Origin: JAVBLP01 sp031553505
GTDB lineage: Bacteria; Elusimicrobiota; Endomicrobiia; Endomicrobiales; Endomicrobiaceae
Assembly (NCBI GenBank): GCA_031553505.1
Contig: JAVBLP010000002.1
Span: 1 to 64,000 of the forward strand
Length of the DNA: 64,000 bases
Reading direction: 5' to 3'
The position numbers and the translations under genes are program-made. The notes below the pieces were generated by a model, which saw only the letters and a list, made by a program, of their open reading frames with translations, was not told where the DNA came from and did not search any database. Shown here in pieces: positions 38,465 through 46,309 of the stretch (the stretch's first letter is position 1; each line of letters begins with the position of its first letter).

Positions 38465-38494
38465 CAAGGCAGAGGGATGAACCCCTCTGCCTTG
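38465..38494 (+). terminator. Intercistronic hairpin (attenuator or mRNA-stabilising element)
   Basis: A perfect 12-bp stem, CAAGGCAGAGGG with CCCTCTGCCTTG, and a 6-base loop sit between the first and second genes. No T-run follows (GGGACGC), so it is not a normal intrinsic terminator. It is placed as in pilin and S-layer operons, where such stems protect the upstream message or limit downstream expression. Confidence 0.8.
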
Positions 38495-38505
38495 GGACGC
38501 AAAAG

Positions 38506-39252
38506 ATGAAAAAAATATTTATCGCTTTTACGCTGATACTGGGATTTGTTATCAACGCTTCTGCAGGGTTAATAGTTACGCCTGCCAGAAGCGAAATTGT
38601 CATTGAGAATGAAAATTCCTTTGAAGGCGAATATATTGTAGAAAACGGCTTTGATGCCACAGTTGATATCAGCGTTACAACAAAAAACTGGAATAATTCC
38701 AAAGATAATAAAGATGTAGGTATTTCAGACTGGCTTGTTGTTAAACAAAAGAATCTGACGCTAAAACCGAATGAAAGCGCGGTAATCAATTACTCCATAA
38801 AATCAGGACAGTTGAAAGGTTCTTTGTCAGGTATGATTTCATTTACTTTAAGAATGCCCGGTTCGGAAAGCATTAACCTTATGACAAGTGTTCCTGTGTA
38901 TATGATCATAGACGGAACGCAAAAAGTGTCTTATGGTTTTGATAAAATTACGCTCGCTAATGATAAAAATTCAAAAAACATTATTGTCGCGTATACTGTT
39001 AAAAATGACGGAAATGTATATGTTCGCCTTGGCGGAAAAATAACAGTTTTGTCGAAGAAAAAAGTTGTTTATGAGCAGGTTATTCCGCAGCAGAGTCCGG
39101 TATATCCGGATTTAAACAGGTCTTTTATTGAAAATGTGCCGCGTCTTCCAAAAGGCAAGTATGTATTGAATATTTCTTTGAGCGCTTATGATAAAACCGC
39201 TGAAAAAAGTATTCAGTTCAGAGTAAATAAATACGGAGATGTTTCTTTCTGA
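38506..39252 (+). CDS. Periplasmic Ig-like protein, chaperone-like
   Basis: The start is ATG 38506, since the earlier in-frame ATG 38458 lies in the hairpin region. 248 residues with a signal peptide (to about residue 20). Two Ig-like halves are visible. The first runs from GLIVTPARSEIVIEN and has NxSF...YIVEN and SDWLVVKQKNLTLKPNES; the second begins near VSYGFDKITL and includes VAYTVKNDGNVYVR. The spacing recalls PapD-like pilus chaperones and the DUF916-type cell-surface Ig domains, but no diagnostic residue set is clear. Between two paralogous secreted proteins, its likely job is folding, holding or anchoring them. Confidence 0.55.
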   Translation: MKKIFIAFTLILGFVINASAGLIVTPARSEIVIENENSFEGEYIVENGFDATVDISVTTKNWNNSKDNKDVGISDWLVVKQKNLTLKPNESAVINYSIKSGQLKGSLSGMISFTLRMPGSESINLMTSVPVYMIIDGTQKVSYGFDKITLANDKNSKNIIVAYTVKNDGNVYVRLGGKITVLSKKKVVYEQVIPQQSPVYPDLNRSFIENVPRLPKGKYVLNISLSAYDKTAEKSIQFRVNKYGDVSF

Positions 39253-39253
39253 T

Positions 39254-40597
39254 ATGAAAAAAATAGCGACTGCATTATTTCTCACTGTGTTTTTTACGGG
39301 CTTGGGCTTCTGCGAAGATAATCTTGGCAGAGCAGTATACGCCGTTTATTCAGAAAATTTTAACGGTCTAAAGTATGTTGATATAGGCGACACTCCGTGG
39401 GACCCAGGTTCAATAGATAATGTTCATATATATGCATGGGGATCATATCAGGATGGTTTTTTGTCAACTGCCACTTATTCAAGTTTTTCTGAAAGACTTG
39501 ACGGAAATACCTATTGGCAGCTTAAAGGCTTTGGTGCTGCTTACGGCGGGGGCGCTAATTTTATTTCAAACCCTGTAAGAATGATAGAGTATGCAAACGG
39601 CACATATGAGTTTTATGCGAGAGCGTCAACCGATGACGTTTTAGACATAAGAATAGGCATGAGCAGCGTTTACAGCGCTGTTGGAGAGAAGCTTATGACT
39701 TTAAGAAGCGCCGGTCTTACCGCTAACGGACAGTGGCAAAAAATAGTAATACCTCTTGCTACTTTAGGTATAAATGAATTGGCACTTTATGACGGAATCA
39801 TATACCCTTTCCTTTTCAGCGTTCCTGCTTCGGTCTCTGCTAGCTCGGCTTTAGATTTAGATTGCATAGTAATTAAAAAAGCATCGGGCGGTTCATTTAG
39901 CGCCACTATTAAAAACGTAGATTCTTCCGATTCAACCACTCCTGAAAATATCACTTGGGGCAATGACGCGCTCGGCAACAGATGGTATGCTGCAAAACAA
40001 TACATAGAACTTAATTTGGACATATTGCCTACATATTCCAGCACAGTGGGTACGTCTTCTCCCGTTACGATAGTTAACTGGGGAATCCAACTTTATACCG
40101 AAGTCAAAAATTCAACACCGGCATATACCGGAGAACTTACTGCGGACGATGCTTACTGAATGATTTGGACCACAGATACTGCTTTAATGTTGCCTATGTT
40201 CTGGCGCATTACCGATAAAACTTTGCCGTATGCGGGCAATTCCGCAGTTGAAGATGATTACAGCCAGACTTTAGTTATCGGTTTTAATGAGGGCGGCCTT
40301 TATGATGCGGGTTCAAACGCGCCAAAAAAGGATGAGTATTATTGTTGGTCAGCAATGAAAGATTCTGACATGTTTGGCGGAAATGCCGATATATACAATG
40401 GTTGTGACTATGTAAGGGTTTGGGACCAAAAAGGAATCCATACTGCTGCCGGAGACGCGAATTACTGGGGCGTTTACCCTACAGCTGCAGAAAAGACGAT
40501 AACCCCAAAAATTTATTTTGGAGCGGATTTTGGTACGGCTTTTACTCCCATGGAGTATAGTGTTAATTCATTAACTATAGAGTTATTTTATGAATAA
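39254..40597 (+). pseudogene. Larger secreted paralogue split by in-frame TGA
   Basis: The start is ATG 39254, one base after the previous stop. It has a signal peptide (MKKIATALFLTVFF...GFC) and about 200 residues that look like a lectin or carbohydrate-binding jelly roll (SENFNGLKYVD, YWQLKGFGAAYGG, RASTDDVLDIRIGMS). The domain shared with the 37729 protein follows. A TGA at 40157-40159 interrupts that shared domain and is followed at once by an in-frame ATG (40160). The same frame continues to 40597 and keeps the paralogue's C-terminal signature. TGAATG would allow re-initiation, giving two chains, but the second would lack a signal peptide. Pseudogene, split gene or sequence error are the alternatives. 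Confidence 0.7.
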
Positions 40598-42023
40598 AAA
40601 AATGGCATTAAAATCATTTGCCATAGCTTTTATTATGTTCTCGGCTTTCGCCGGATTGCATGCTTTTACGCCTGTTTCACAGGTTTCAAAAAAAGCTACA
40701 GTCTCATTCACCAAATCTATGCAGTATATCGCCGTAATAAGCACCCAGACCGTTTTTGTTTTAGACGCGTCTTCTTTCCCTGTAAGCGGAAATATTATTA
40801 TGACGCCCGGAGTTACAATTAACTCGGTAAAAATTGAGTATACGTATGATACTTCGACGCCTCCGTATATGTCTGTTTCTACGGATTCGTATAATGTTGA
40901 CGGTTCTTTTACGGCGCTTGTCACGCCTGTAGTCCCTACTACAAACTATGTGTTTTACAGAATAGCGGTTGAATACTCTAAAGATTTTCTCCAGCAGCCT
41001 ACAGTTTACTCCCAATGGTACACAATTAAAAACCCGGTAATTATGCACCTGGATATACAAAGAATTTCGCCGTATCAGTTAAATGTTGTGGTAAAAGGGG
41101 CTGTTTCAGGTTCATTTGTCACCAAAACCGAAATGGAATACTATGTCGATTCAGACAGTACAACGATTACAACGGTCGCAACCAATAACCAGTTTGATTT
41201 TACTACAAATCCTGTTTCTTTGCCTGTCGGCACCCAGACGTTTGCGTACAGGCTTGTCGTAAGCTGTGATAATAGTGATCCGACGCAGATTAAGTATCAC
41301 CCTTCAGGCGATACCTGGATAGAAGTGCCTGTTCTTTCAAGTGCGGCAAAAACAATCGGCGCGCCAGGCGGCAGCCTTTTGCTTGATAATGAAGACCAAA
41401 GATATGGCAAATCTTTGTTAACTGTGCCTTCGGCAGCTTTGACAAGTGACGTCAATATTGTATTTACTGAATGTGATATTGACGGGACGTATATATGGCC
41501 GCCTTCAAAAGATATCGTTAAGATTTATAAAATAGACCCGGAACTCCACGTTTTAAACAGCGCAAACGGCAATTTGGCAAGCCCTTATGCCACATCACCT
41601 GCGGATTTAACTCTTTATTACGGTGCCAACAACAACGGTAAATACGTTATAAAATTTTGGGACGGCACTGCCTGGGTTGAACTGACCTCAGTGCAGGATA
41701 TGTCAAAGAAAACCGTTTCGGCAAAGGTAAGCCAGCTCGGCTATTTTGCTATATTTGCAAGTTCGGCTAAAGCCGATAATGAGTACAGGCCGGATACAAG
41801 GTCATTTATGCCGGGAGAAAAGATACAGTTTAAGAACCTTTCAGACGGCGACAGCGTCACAATATATAATTTAAGAGGCAAGCAGGTCAGAAAAATAAGC
41901 AGCGATCCTTTTGAATGGGACGGAAGGACTGACGGCGGCGGTTATGCCGAATCAGGTTCATATATATACCAGATAAAAGTAAACGGCAAAATAATAAGCG
42001 GCTCGTTAGCGCTTATAAGGTAA
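40590..42023 (+). CDS. Secreted protein with FlgD-like / T9SS-type C-terminal domain
   Basis: 477 residues. The signal peptide ends near LHAF; the mature N-terminus AFTPVSQVSKKATVSFT resembles that of the 37729 protein (AFTSVTKSTKTAKVQFT). Several Fn3/Ig-like beta domains follow. The last ~75 residues (from about FMPGEKIQF to SGSLALIR) are a FlgD Ig-like domain with TIYNLRGKQVRK, WDGRTDGGG and SGSYIYQIKVNGK, the pattern also used as type IX secretion sorting domains. It overlaps the previous gene by 8 bases. It may be a tip, adhesin or anchor protein of the same surface structure; a T9SS cannot be claimed from this window. Confidence 0.7.
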   Translation: MNKKMALKSFAIAFIMFSAFAGLHAFTPVSQVSKKATVSFTKSMQYIAVISTQTVFVLDASSFPVSGNIIMTPGVTINSVKIEYTYDTSTPPYMSVSTDSYNVDGSFTALVTPVVPTTNYVFYRIAVEYSKDFLQQPTVYSQWYTIKNPVIMHLDIQRISPYQLNVVVKGAVSGSFVTKTEMEYYVDSDSTTITTVATNNQFDFTTNPVSLPVGTQTFAYRLVVSCDNSDPTQIKYHPSGDTWIEVPVLSSAAKTIGAPGGSLLLDNEDQRYGKSLLTVPSAALTSDVNIVFTECDIDGTYIWPPSKDIVKIYKIDPELHVLNSANGNLASPYATSPADLTLYYGANNNGKYVIKFWDGTAWVELTSVQDMSKKTVSAKVSQLGYFAIFASSAKADNEYRPDTRSFMPGEKIQFKNLSDGDSVTIYNLRGKQVRKISSDPFEWDGRTDGGGYAESGSYIYQIKVNGKIISGSLALIR

Positions 42024-42027
42024 AAAA

Positions 42028-42945
42028 ATGAAAAAGAAACTTCTCATACTATCTATAATAATGACTTTTTTTTCAGGCAAAGCGATGGCTTTGTATGATA
42101 TTTCATATTGGGGAGTAAGGGCTTTGGGTATGGGCGGCGCTTTTACTGCCGTGTCTGATGACGTTAATGCGCCTATCTATAATATAGCAGGTATAGCCGG
42201 AATGGAAAAACCAGAAGCTACTGTTATGTCGGCAAAAATATTTTCAGGGCTTGACGGTTTGGATATGAGTACTGATTATATTGGAGGAGTATACCCAATA
42301 AGCAGACAAATCGGGAGCATTTCCCTTAACTGGTCATATTACGGCGATACCGGCTTAAGAAGGGAAGATTCCGTAAATTTAGGTTATGCGAGAACCCTTA
42401 ATGACATTATTAAAGTTGACTGGATGGACTTTATGGCAGGTATCAATTTGAGATATTTGAGCCAGGAAGCAAGATATAACGGCAGCGATTTAAATAAAAG
42501 TGCTTTTGCTTTTGATTTGGGGCTGCTTGCAAGGTTTAAATACGGCATTTCCGTAGGTTTCAGCGGCAAATACTTTAATAAACCGGATATCGGCTTTAAA
42601 ACCGAGGACAGGATAAAACAAACCAATGTGCTTGGCGCTGCGTATTATAATGAAAAACTCCCTCTACTAGGCATTCCTTATTTTACATTTGCGATGGACT
42701 ATGAAATGAGAGAAGGCGACAATACTCTCATAATGGGTATGGAAAGCAAAGTTATTGACGGTAATTTGGCGCTCAGGGCAGGCGGATGGGCGGAACAGAT
42801 AAACTTTGGTATCGGCTACGGGTTTGATTTCGGAAAAGATGACAAAAAATCCAGGCTTATGATAGATTATGCTTTTGGGCTTCCTTTGCAGGTTCAGGAA
42901 ACTTCCGGCTCTCACTTTATCAGCTTGTCTTTCAGGTTTCCTTAA
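42028..42945 (+). CDS. PorV/PorQ-like (UPF0164-type) outer-membrane beta-barrel protein
   Basis: 305 residues with a signal peptide (to about residue 21, KAMA). The mature start SYWGVRALGMGGAFTAVSDDVNAPIYNIAGIAG is the typical N-terminus of PorV/PorQ and UPF0164 proteins of the OmpP1/FadL superfamily. The remainder is amphipathic strands ending in SHFISLSFRFP, a barrel-like terminus with aromatics. PorV is the shuttle/attachment protein of the type IX secretion system in Bacteroidetes; related proteins occur in phyla where T9SS is unproven. Last gene of the operon, directly before a strong terminator. Confidence 0.75.
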   Translation: MKKKLLILSIIMTFFSGKAMALYDISYWGVRALGMGGAFTAVSDDVNAPIYNIAGIAGMEKPEATVMSAKIFSGLDGLDMSTDYIGGVYPISRQIGSISLNWSYYGDTGLRREDSVNLGYARTLNDIIKVDWMDFMAGINLRYLSQEARYNGSDLNKSAFAFDLGLLARFKYGISVGFSGKYFNKPDIGFKTEDRIKQTNVLGAAYYNEKLPLLGIPYFTFAMDYEMREGDNTLIMGMESKVIDGNLALRAGGWAEQINFGIGYGFDFGKDDKKSRLMIDYAFGLPLQVQETSGSHFISLSFRFP

Positions 42946-42968
42946 TCAAAATATAACTTAATAATTTA

Positions 42969-43000
42969 AACCTCCCTGTGAATAACTGGGAGGTTTTTTA
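42969..43000 (+). terminator. Intrinsic terminator of the secreted-protein operon
   Basis: AACCTCCC pairs with GGGAGGTT around an 11-base loop and is followed by a T-run (TTTTATT). Confidence 0.9.
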
Positions 43001-43007
43001 TTATAAG

Positions 43008-43036
43008 TTGAAAGTTACCGGGCTAAATGATAAAAT
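43008..43036 (+). promoter_or_regulatory. Promoter of def-fmt
   Basis: TTGAAA (43008-43013), 17 bases, TAAAAT (43031-43036), 31 bases before the def start. Confidence 0.7.
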
Positions 43037-43067
43037 TAATAAAATTTTATATAAGGGTGCTTTTAAA

Positions 43068-43574
43068 ATGTCCAAACTTGAAATAAAGAAGTATGGCGAG
43101 CAGGTTTTACGCAAAAAAACCGAAGAAATTAAAGAAATAAATGACGAAATTAAAAAACTTGCCGAAGATATGCTGGAAACTATGTACCGCGCTCCCGGAG
43201 TCGGTCTCGCGGCTCCGCAGGTAGGCATATCTTTAAAAATGTGCGTTATAGACGTTGATCCGGATAAAAAATCTCCTCTTGTTCTAATTAACCCTCAAAT
43301 ACTTGAAGGAGAAAGCAAATATATTTCGGAAGAAGGCTGCCTGTCTTTTCCGGGCTTGTATGAAGAAGTTAAGCGTTTTGAGAAAGTTATCGCGAAATAT
43401 ACCGATTTAAAAGGCAAAGAAAAGATAATAGAGGCTGAAGGCTTTCTTGCCAAAGCGATACAGCACGAAATCGATCATTTAGACGCTAAGCTTTTTATAG
43501 ATTACCTTCCGGAATGGAAAAGAAAAGCAGTTGAAAAAGAGATTAAAAGAAGAAAAAAAGCGGGGGAATGGTGA
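43068..43574 (+). CDS. def: Peptide deformylase
   Basis: The start is ATG 43068; an in-frame ATG at 42978 precedes the promoter and lies in the terminator, so it is rejected. 168 residues with all three metal-site motifs: GVGLAAPQVG (44-53), EGCLSFP (metal-binding Cys) and QHEIDHLD (two His and the catalytic Glu). It removes the formyl group from the N-terminal Met of new proteins using Fe(II). Its stop overlaps the fmt start. Confidence 0.97.
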   Translation: MSKLEIKKYGEQVLRKKTEEIKEINDEIKKLAEDMLETMYRAPGVGLAAPQVGISLKMCVIDVDPDKKSPLVLINPQILEGESKYISEEGCLSFPGLYEEVKRFEKVIAKYTDLKGKEKIIEAEGFLAKAIQHEIDHLDAKLFIDYLPEWKRKAVEKEIKRRKKAGEW

Positions 43575-44512
43575 AAGTTCTATTTTTCGGCACTGCTGAT
43601 ATTTCAAAAGCATTTTTGGAATCTTTATACGCAGGCAAACACGATATATTTTGCGTGACAATGCCAGATAAGCCGGCGGCAAGAGGCCAAAAGCTTACCC
43701 CTCCGGCCGTAAAAACTTTCGCGATGGAAAACAACATCCCTTTTATACAGCCGGATAAATTTACCACTGAAGTTATAGATCAGATAAAAAACTTTAAACC
43801 TCAAGCCGGGATAGCTGTTTCTTACGGCAAATTGATACCAAAAGAGGTATTTGACCTTCCTGACTTTAAAACTTTTAACATACACTTTTCTCTTTTGCCT
43901 AAATACCGGGGTGCGGCGCCTGTCCAATACGCAATCCGTAACGGGGAAACTGAAACAGGCGTTTCATCGTTTTATCTTGAAGAATCCCTTGATACGGGGG
44001 CAATAATTCTTCAGGAAAGAACCGCTATAGGCGAAAAAGAAAACGCGCAGGATTTATTTAAACGCCTTATACCTTTGGGCATAAGCGTTATGAATGAAAC
44101 TTTAAAATGCTTTGAAAACGGAGACTGCAAAGGCAAAACGCAGGCCGGAGAGCCCAGTTATGCTCCGACTCTTAAGAAAGAAGACGGGCTAATAATATGG
44201 AAAAAGAGCGCAAAAGATATTTTTAACCAAACCAGGGGGCTTTTTCCGTGGCCTGGCACTTACTCCGTAATTTTAAAAGGCAAACTGGAAGGCAAAAGGA
44301 TAAAAATCATAGAAAGCGCTGTTATTGAAAACAGTACTATCAATGATGAAACGGGAAAAGTATATTCTGTTGATAAAAATAAAGGTTTTACAGTACTTTG
44401 CGGCAAAGGAAAGCTGCTTATTACAAAGATACAGCCGGAAAACAAACCCGTTATGAGCGCTTGGGATTTTATACAGGGGGGACAACTGGCGGAAGGGGAT
44501 TATTTCAATTGA
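43568..44512 (+). CDS. fmt: Methionyl-tRNA formyltransferase
   Basis: 314 residues. The N-terminal FFGTADISKAFLE fold and the catalytic block HFSLLPKYRGAAPVQYAI (catalytic His) lead into a C-terminal OB-like domain with GLFPWPGTYS. It formylates initiator Met-tRNA with 10-formyl-tetrahydrofolate. It overlaps def by 7 bases, the usual def-fmt pair. Confidence 0.96.
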   Translation: MVKVLFFGTADISKAFLESLYAGKHDIFCVTMPDKPAARGQKLTPPAVKTFAMENNIPFIQPDKFTTEVIDQIKNFKPQAGIAVSYGKLIPKEVFDLPDFKTFNIHFSLLPKYRGAAPVQYAIRNGETETGVSSFYLEESLDTGAIILQERTAIGEKENAQDLFKRLIPLGISVMNETLKCFENGDCKGKTQAGEPSYAPTLKKEDGLIIWKKSAKDIFNQTRGLFPWPGTYSVILKGKLEGKRIKIIESAVIENSTINDETGKVYSVDKNKGFTVLCGKGKLLITKIQPENKPVMSAWDFIQGGQLAEGDYFN

Positions 44513-44537
44513 CCGTACAGGTCTTAATTTGTATAAT
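44509..44537 (+). promoter_or_regulatory. Promoter of the thioredoxin operon
   Basis: TTGACC (44509-44514), exactly 17 bases, TATAAT (44532-44537); the -35 overlaps the fmt stop. GGGAGG at 44564-44569 is the ribosome-binding site for ATG 44574. Confidence 0.85.
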
Positions 44538-44573
44538 TTTTGTGTATTGTTAATGTAAATACAGGGAGGCGTT

Positions 44574-44891
44574 ATGGCTATTGAGATTACCACAGAGAAC
44601 TTTTCACAAGAAGTATTACAGTCAGATAAACTTGTTGTTGTAGATTTTTGGGCTCCCTGGTGCGGGCCGTGCAAAATGCTCACTCCTATTATTGAAGAAC
44701 TTGCAACCGAATATGAAGGCAAAGCAAAAATTTGCAAATTAAATACAGATGAAAATAATGCTATTGCCGCACAGTTTCAAATAACATCAATACCGTGTAT
44801 TATTTTCTTCAAAGGCGGCGCTCCTATACAAAAAATAGTTGGTTTTAAACCTAAAAATGATTTAAAAAGGGCAATAGATGAAGCTCTATAA
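44574..44891 (+). CDS. trxA: Thioredoxin
   Basis: 105 residues with the active site WCGPC (C30, C33) in the classic context VVDFWAPWCGPCKML and the cis-proline loop TSIPC. A cytoplasmic dithiol carrier that keeps ribonucleotide reductase and other proteins reduced. A Cys follows the cis-Pro, which is a little unusual. It overlaps the next gene by 14 bases and shares a transcript with trxB. Confidence 0.96.
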   Translation: MAIEITTENFSQEVLQSDKLVVVDFWAPWCGPCKMLTPIIEELATEYEGKAKICKLNTDENNAIAAQFQITSIPCIIFFKGGAPIQKIVGFKPKNDLKRAIDEAL

Positions 44892-45360
44892 ACATATATT
44901 TGTTGCTTTTCTTATGCTTTTTGCCGCAGTTTGCGCGTTTGCGGCGCAGCCCGCAGCGGATTTTTCGTTAAAAGATACCAACGGCAAAGTCGTAAGGCTG
45001 TCAGATTACAAAGGAAAAGTGGTTTTTCTGGATTTTTGGGCAAGCTGGTGCCCGCCCTGCAGAAATTCTATACCTGCGATAAAAAATCTTCATAAAGAGA
45101 TGTCCGGCAACAGCAATGTGATAATTTTAGGCATCAATGCCGGAGAAAGCAGTAATACCGTAACAAATTTTATTAAGAAGCAAGGCATCAATTACACTGT
45201 TCTCTACGGAAATAATACCACAATGCAGAATTATTCGGTAAACGGCATTCCGGCATTTTTTATAATCGATAAAAAAGGCAATATAGCAAAACGCTACACC
45301 GGTTATTCCGAAGGTCTTGAACAAGACTGGTACACGCAAATCAACAATTTATTAAAATAA
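44878..45360 (+). CDS. TlpA/ResA-like exported thiol-disulfide oxidoreductase
   Basis: 160 residues with a signal peptide or N-terminal anchor (residues 1-22), then a thioredoxin fold of the peroxiredoxin-like/TlpA type. The active site is WCPPC (C58, C61) in FWASWCPPCRNSIP, with cis-Pro GIPAFFI. Such proteins reduce or exchange disulfides in the periplasm, for example in cytochrome c assembly, though no cytochrome genes are nearby. Co-transcribed with trxA and trxB. Confidence 0.9.
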   Translation: MKLYKHIFVAFLMLFAAVCAFAAQPAADFSLKDTNGKVVRLSDYKGKVVFLDFWASWCPPCRNSIPAIKNLHKEMSGNSNVIILGINAGESSNTVTNFIKKQGINYTVLYGNNTTMQNYSVNGIPAFFIIDKKGNIAKRYTGYSEGLEQDWYTQINNLLK

Positions 45361-45382
45361 AACTAACAGGAAACTTTACAAC

Positions 45383-46306
45383 ATGGTTTATGATGTCGTT
45401 ATTATAGGCGGCGGTCCGGCCGGTATGACTGCCGCTATTTATACAGCAAGGGCGAGGCTTAGTACTGTGCTTATAGAAAAAGCAGGATGCGGCGGGCAAA
45501 TGGCCATTACCGACCTTCTTGAAAATTACCCCGGATTTAACGGCGGCATAAACGGCTTCGATTTAGCAATGAAGCTTGAAGAACAAGTTAAAGATTTCGG
45601 CGCGGAGATAAAGTACGAAGAGGTTGTTAGCATAGAAGACGCCGGACATATTAAAAAAATTATAACTACAGATAAAACTTATGAAGCAAAGACGGTAATA
45701 ATAGCCGCTGGCACAAAAGTTAAAAATATCGGCATTCCCGGTGAGGAAAAATTTATAGGGCGCGGTGTTTCTTTCTGCGCGATATGTGACGCGCCTTTTT
45801 ATAAAGATAAAGACGTTTTAGTCGTAGGCGGGGGGGATTCCGCCCTTCAGGAAGCCATATACCTTGCAAAATTTGCTAAAAATGTGACTCTCATACACAG
45901 AAGGGATGAATTTAGGGCTGCTAAAATACTTCAGGAAAGAATTTTATCTTACAGCAATATAGCCGTTATGATGGATACCATTCCGGAAGAGATAATCGGT
46001 GAAGAAAAGATTGAAAAAGTAAGGCTTTCAAACGTTAAAACAGGTAAAAAGACTGATTTGGAAGTAAACGGAGTGTTTGTTTTTGTCGGCCTTCTCCCGA
46101 ATACACTGTTTTTGTCGGAATTTGCATTAGACGCGACCGGCTACATTATAACAGATGAAAATATGCATACATCAGTTCCGGGGATATTTGCCTGTGGGGA
46201 CATAAGAAAAAAGGTTTTAAGGCAGGTTGTTACCGCCGCTTCTGACGGCGCTCAGGCAGCCATAAGCGCGCAACACTATCTTGAAACCCAGGAAAAACAC
46301 AAATAG
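45383..46306 (+). CDS. trxB: Thioredoxin-disulfide reductase
   Basis: 307 residues. FAD-binding GGGPAGMTAAIY, NADPH-binding VVGGGDSALQEA, redox-active CAICD and the C-terminal FAD motif GIFACGDIR are all present. It transfers electrons from NADPH to thioredoxin. Together with trxA and the TlpA-like gene it makes a complete small redox operon. Confidence 0.95.
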   Translation: MVYDVVIIGGGPAGMTAAIYTARARLSTVLIEKAGCGGQMAITDLLENYPGFNGGINGFDLAMKLEEQVKDFGAEIKYEEVVSIEDAGHIKKIITTDKTYEAKTVIIAAGTKVKNIGIPGEEKFIGRGVSFCAICDAPFYKDKDVLVVGGGDSALQEAIYLAKFAKNVTLIHRRDEFRAAKILQERILSYSNIAVMMDTIPEEIIGEEKIEKVRLSNVKTGKKTDLEVNGVFVFVGLLPNTLFLSEFALDATGYIITDENMHTSVPGIFACGDIRKKVLRQVVTAASDGAQAAISAQHYLETQEKHK

Positions 46307-46309
46307 CGG

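Noticed and set aside
40157..40159. TGA as selenocysteine
   Set aside because: No bacterial SECIS-like stem is seen just downstream, the paralogue has no Cys there, and the protein is an exported structural type.
37729..42945. A true chaperone-usher or type IX secretion locus
   Set aside because: No usher, no pilin family, and no gliding/T9SS core genes are in the window; only similarity of parts can be claimed.
45830..45836. Phase-variable G7 tract in trxB
   Set aside because: It encodes the conserved GGGD of the NADPH motif in an essential-type gene; conserved coding need explains it.
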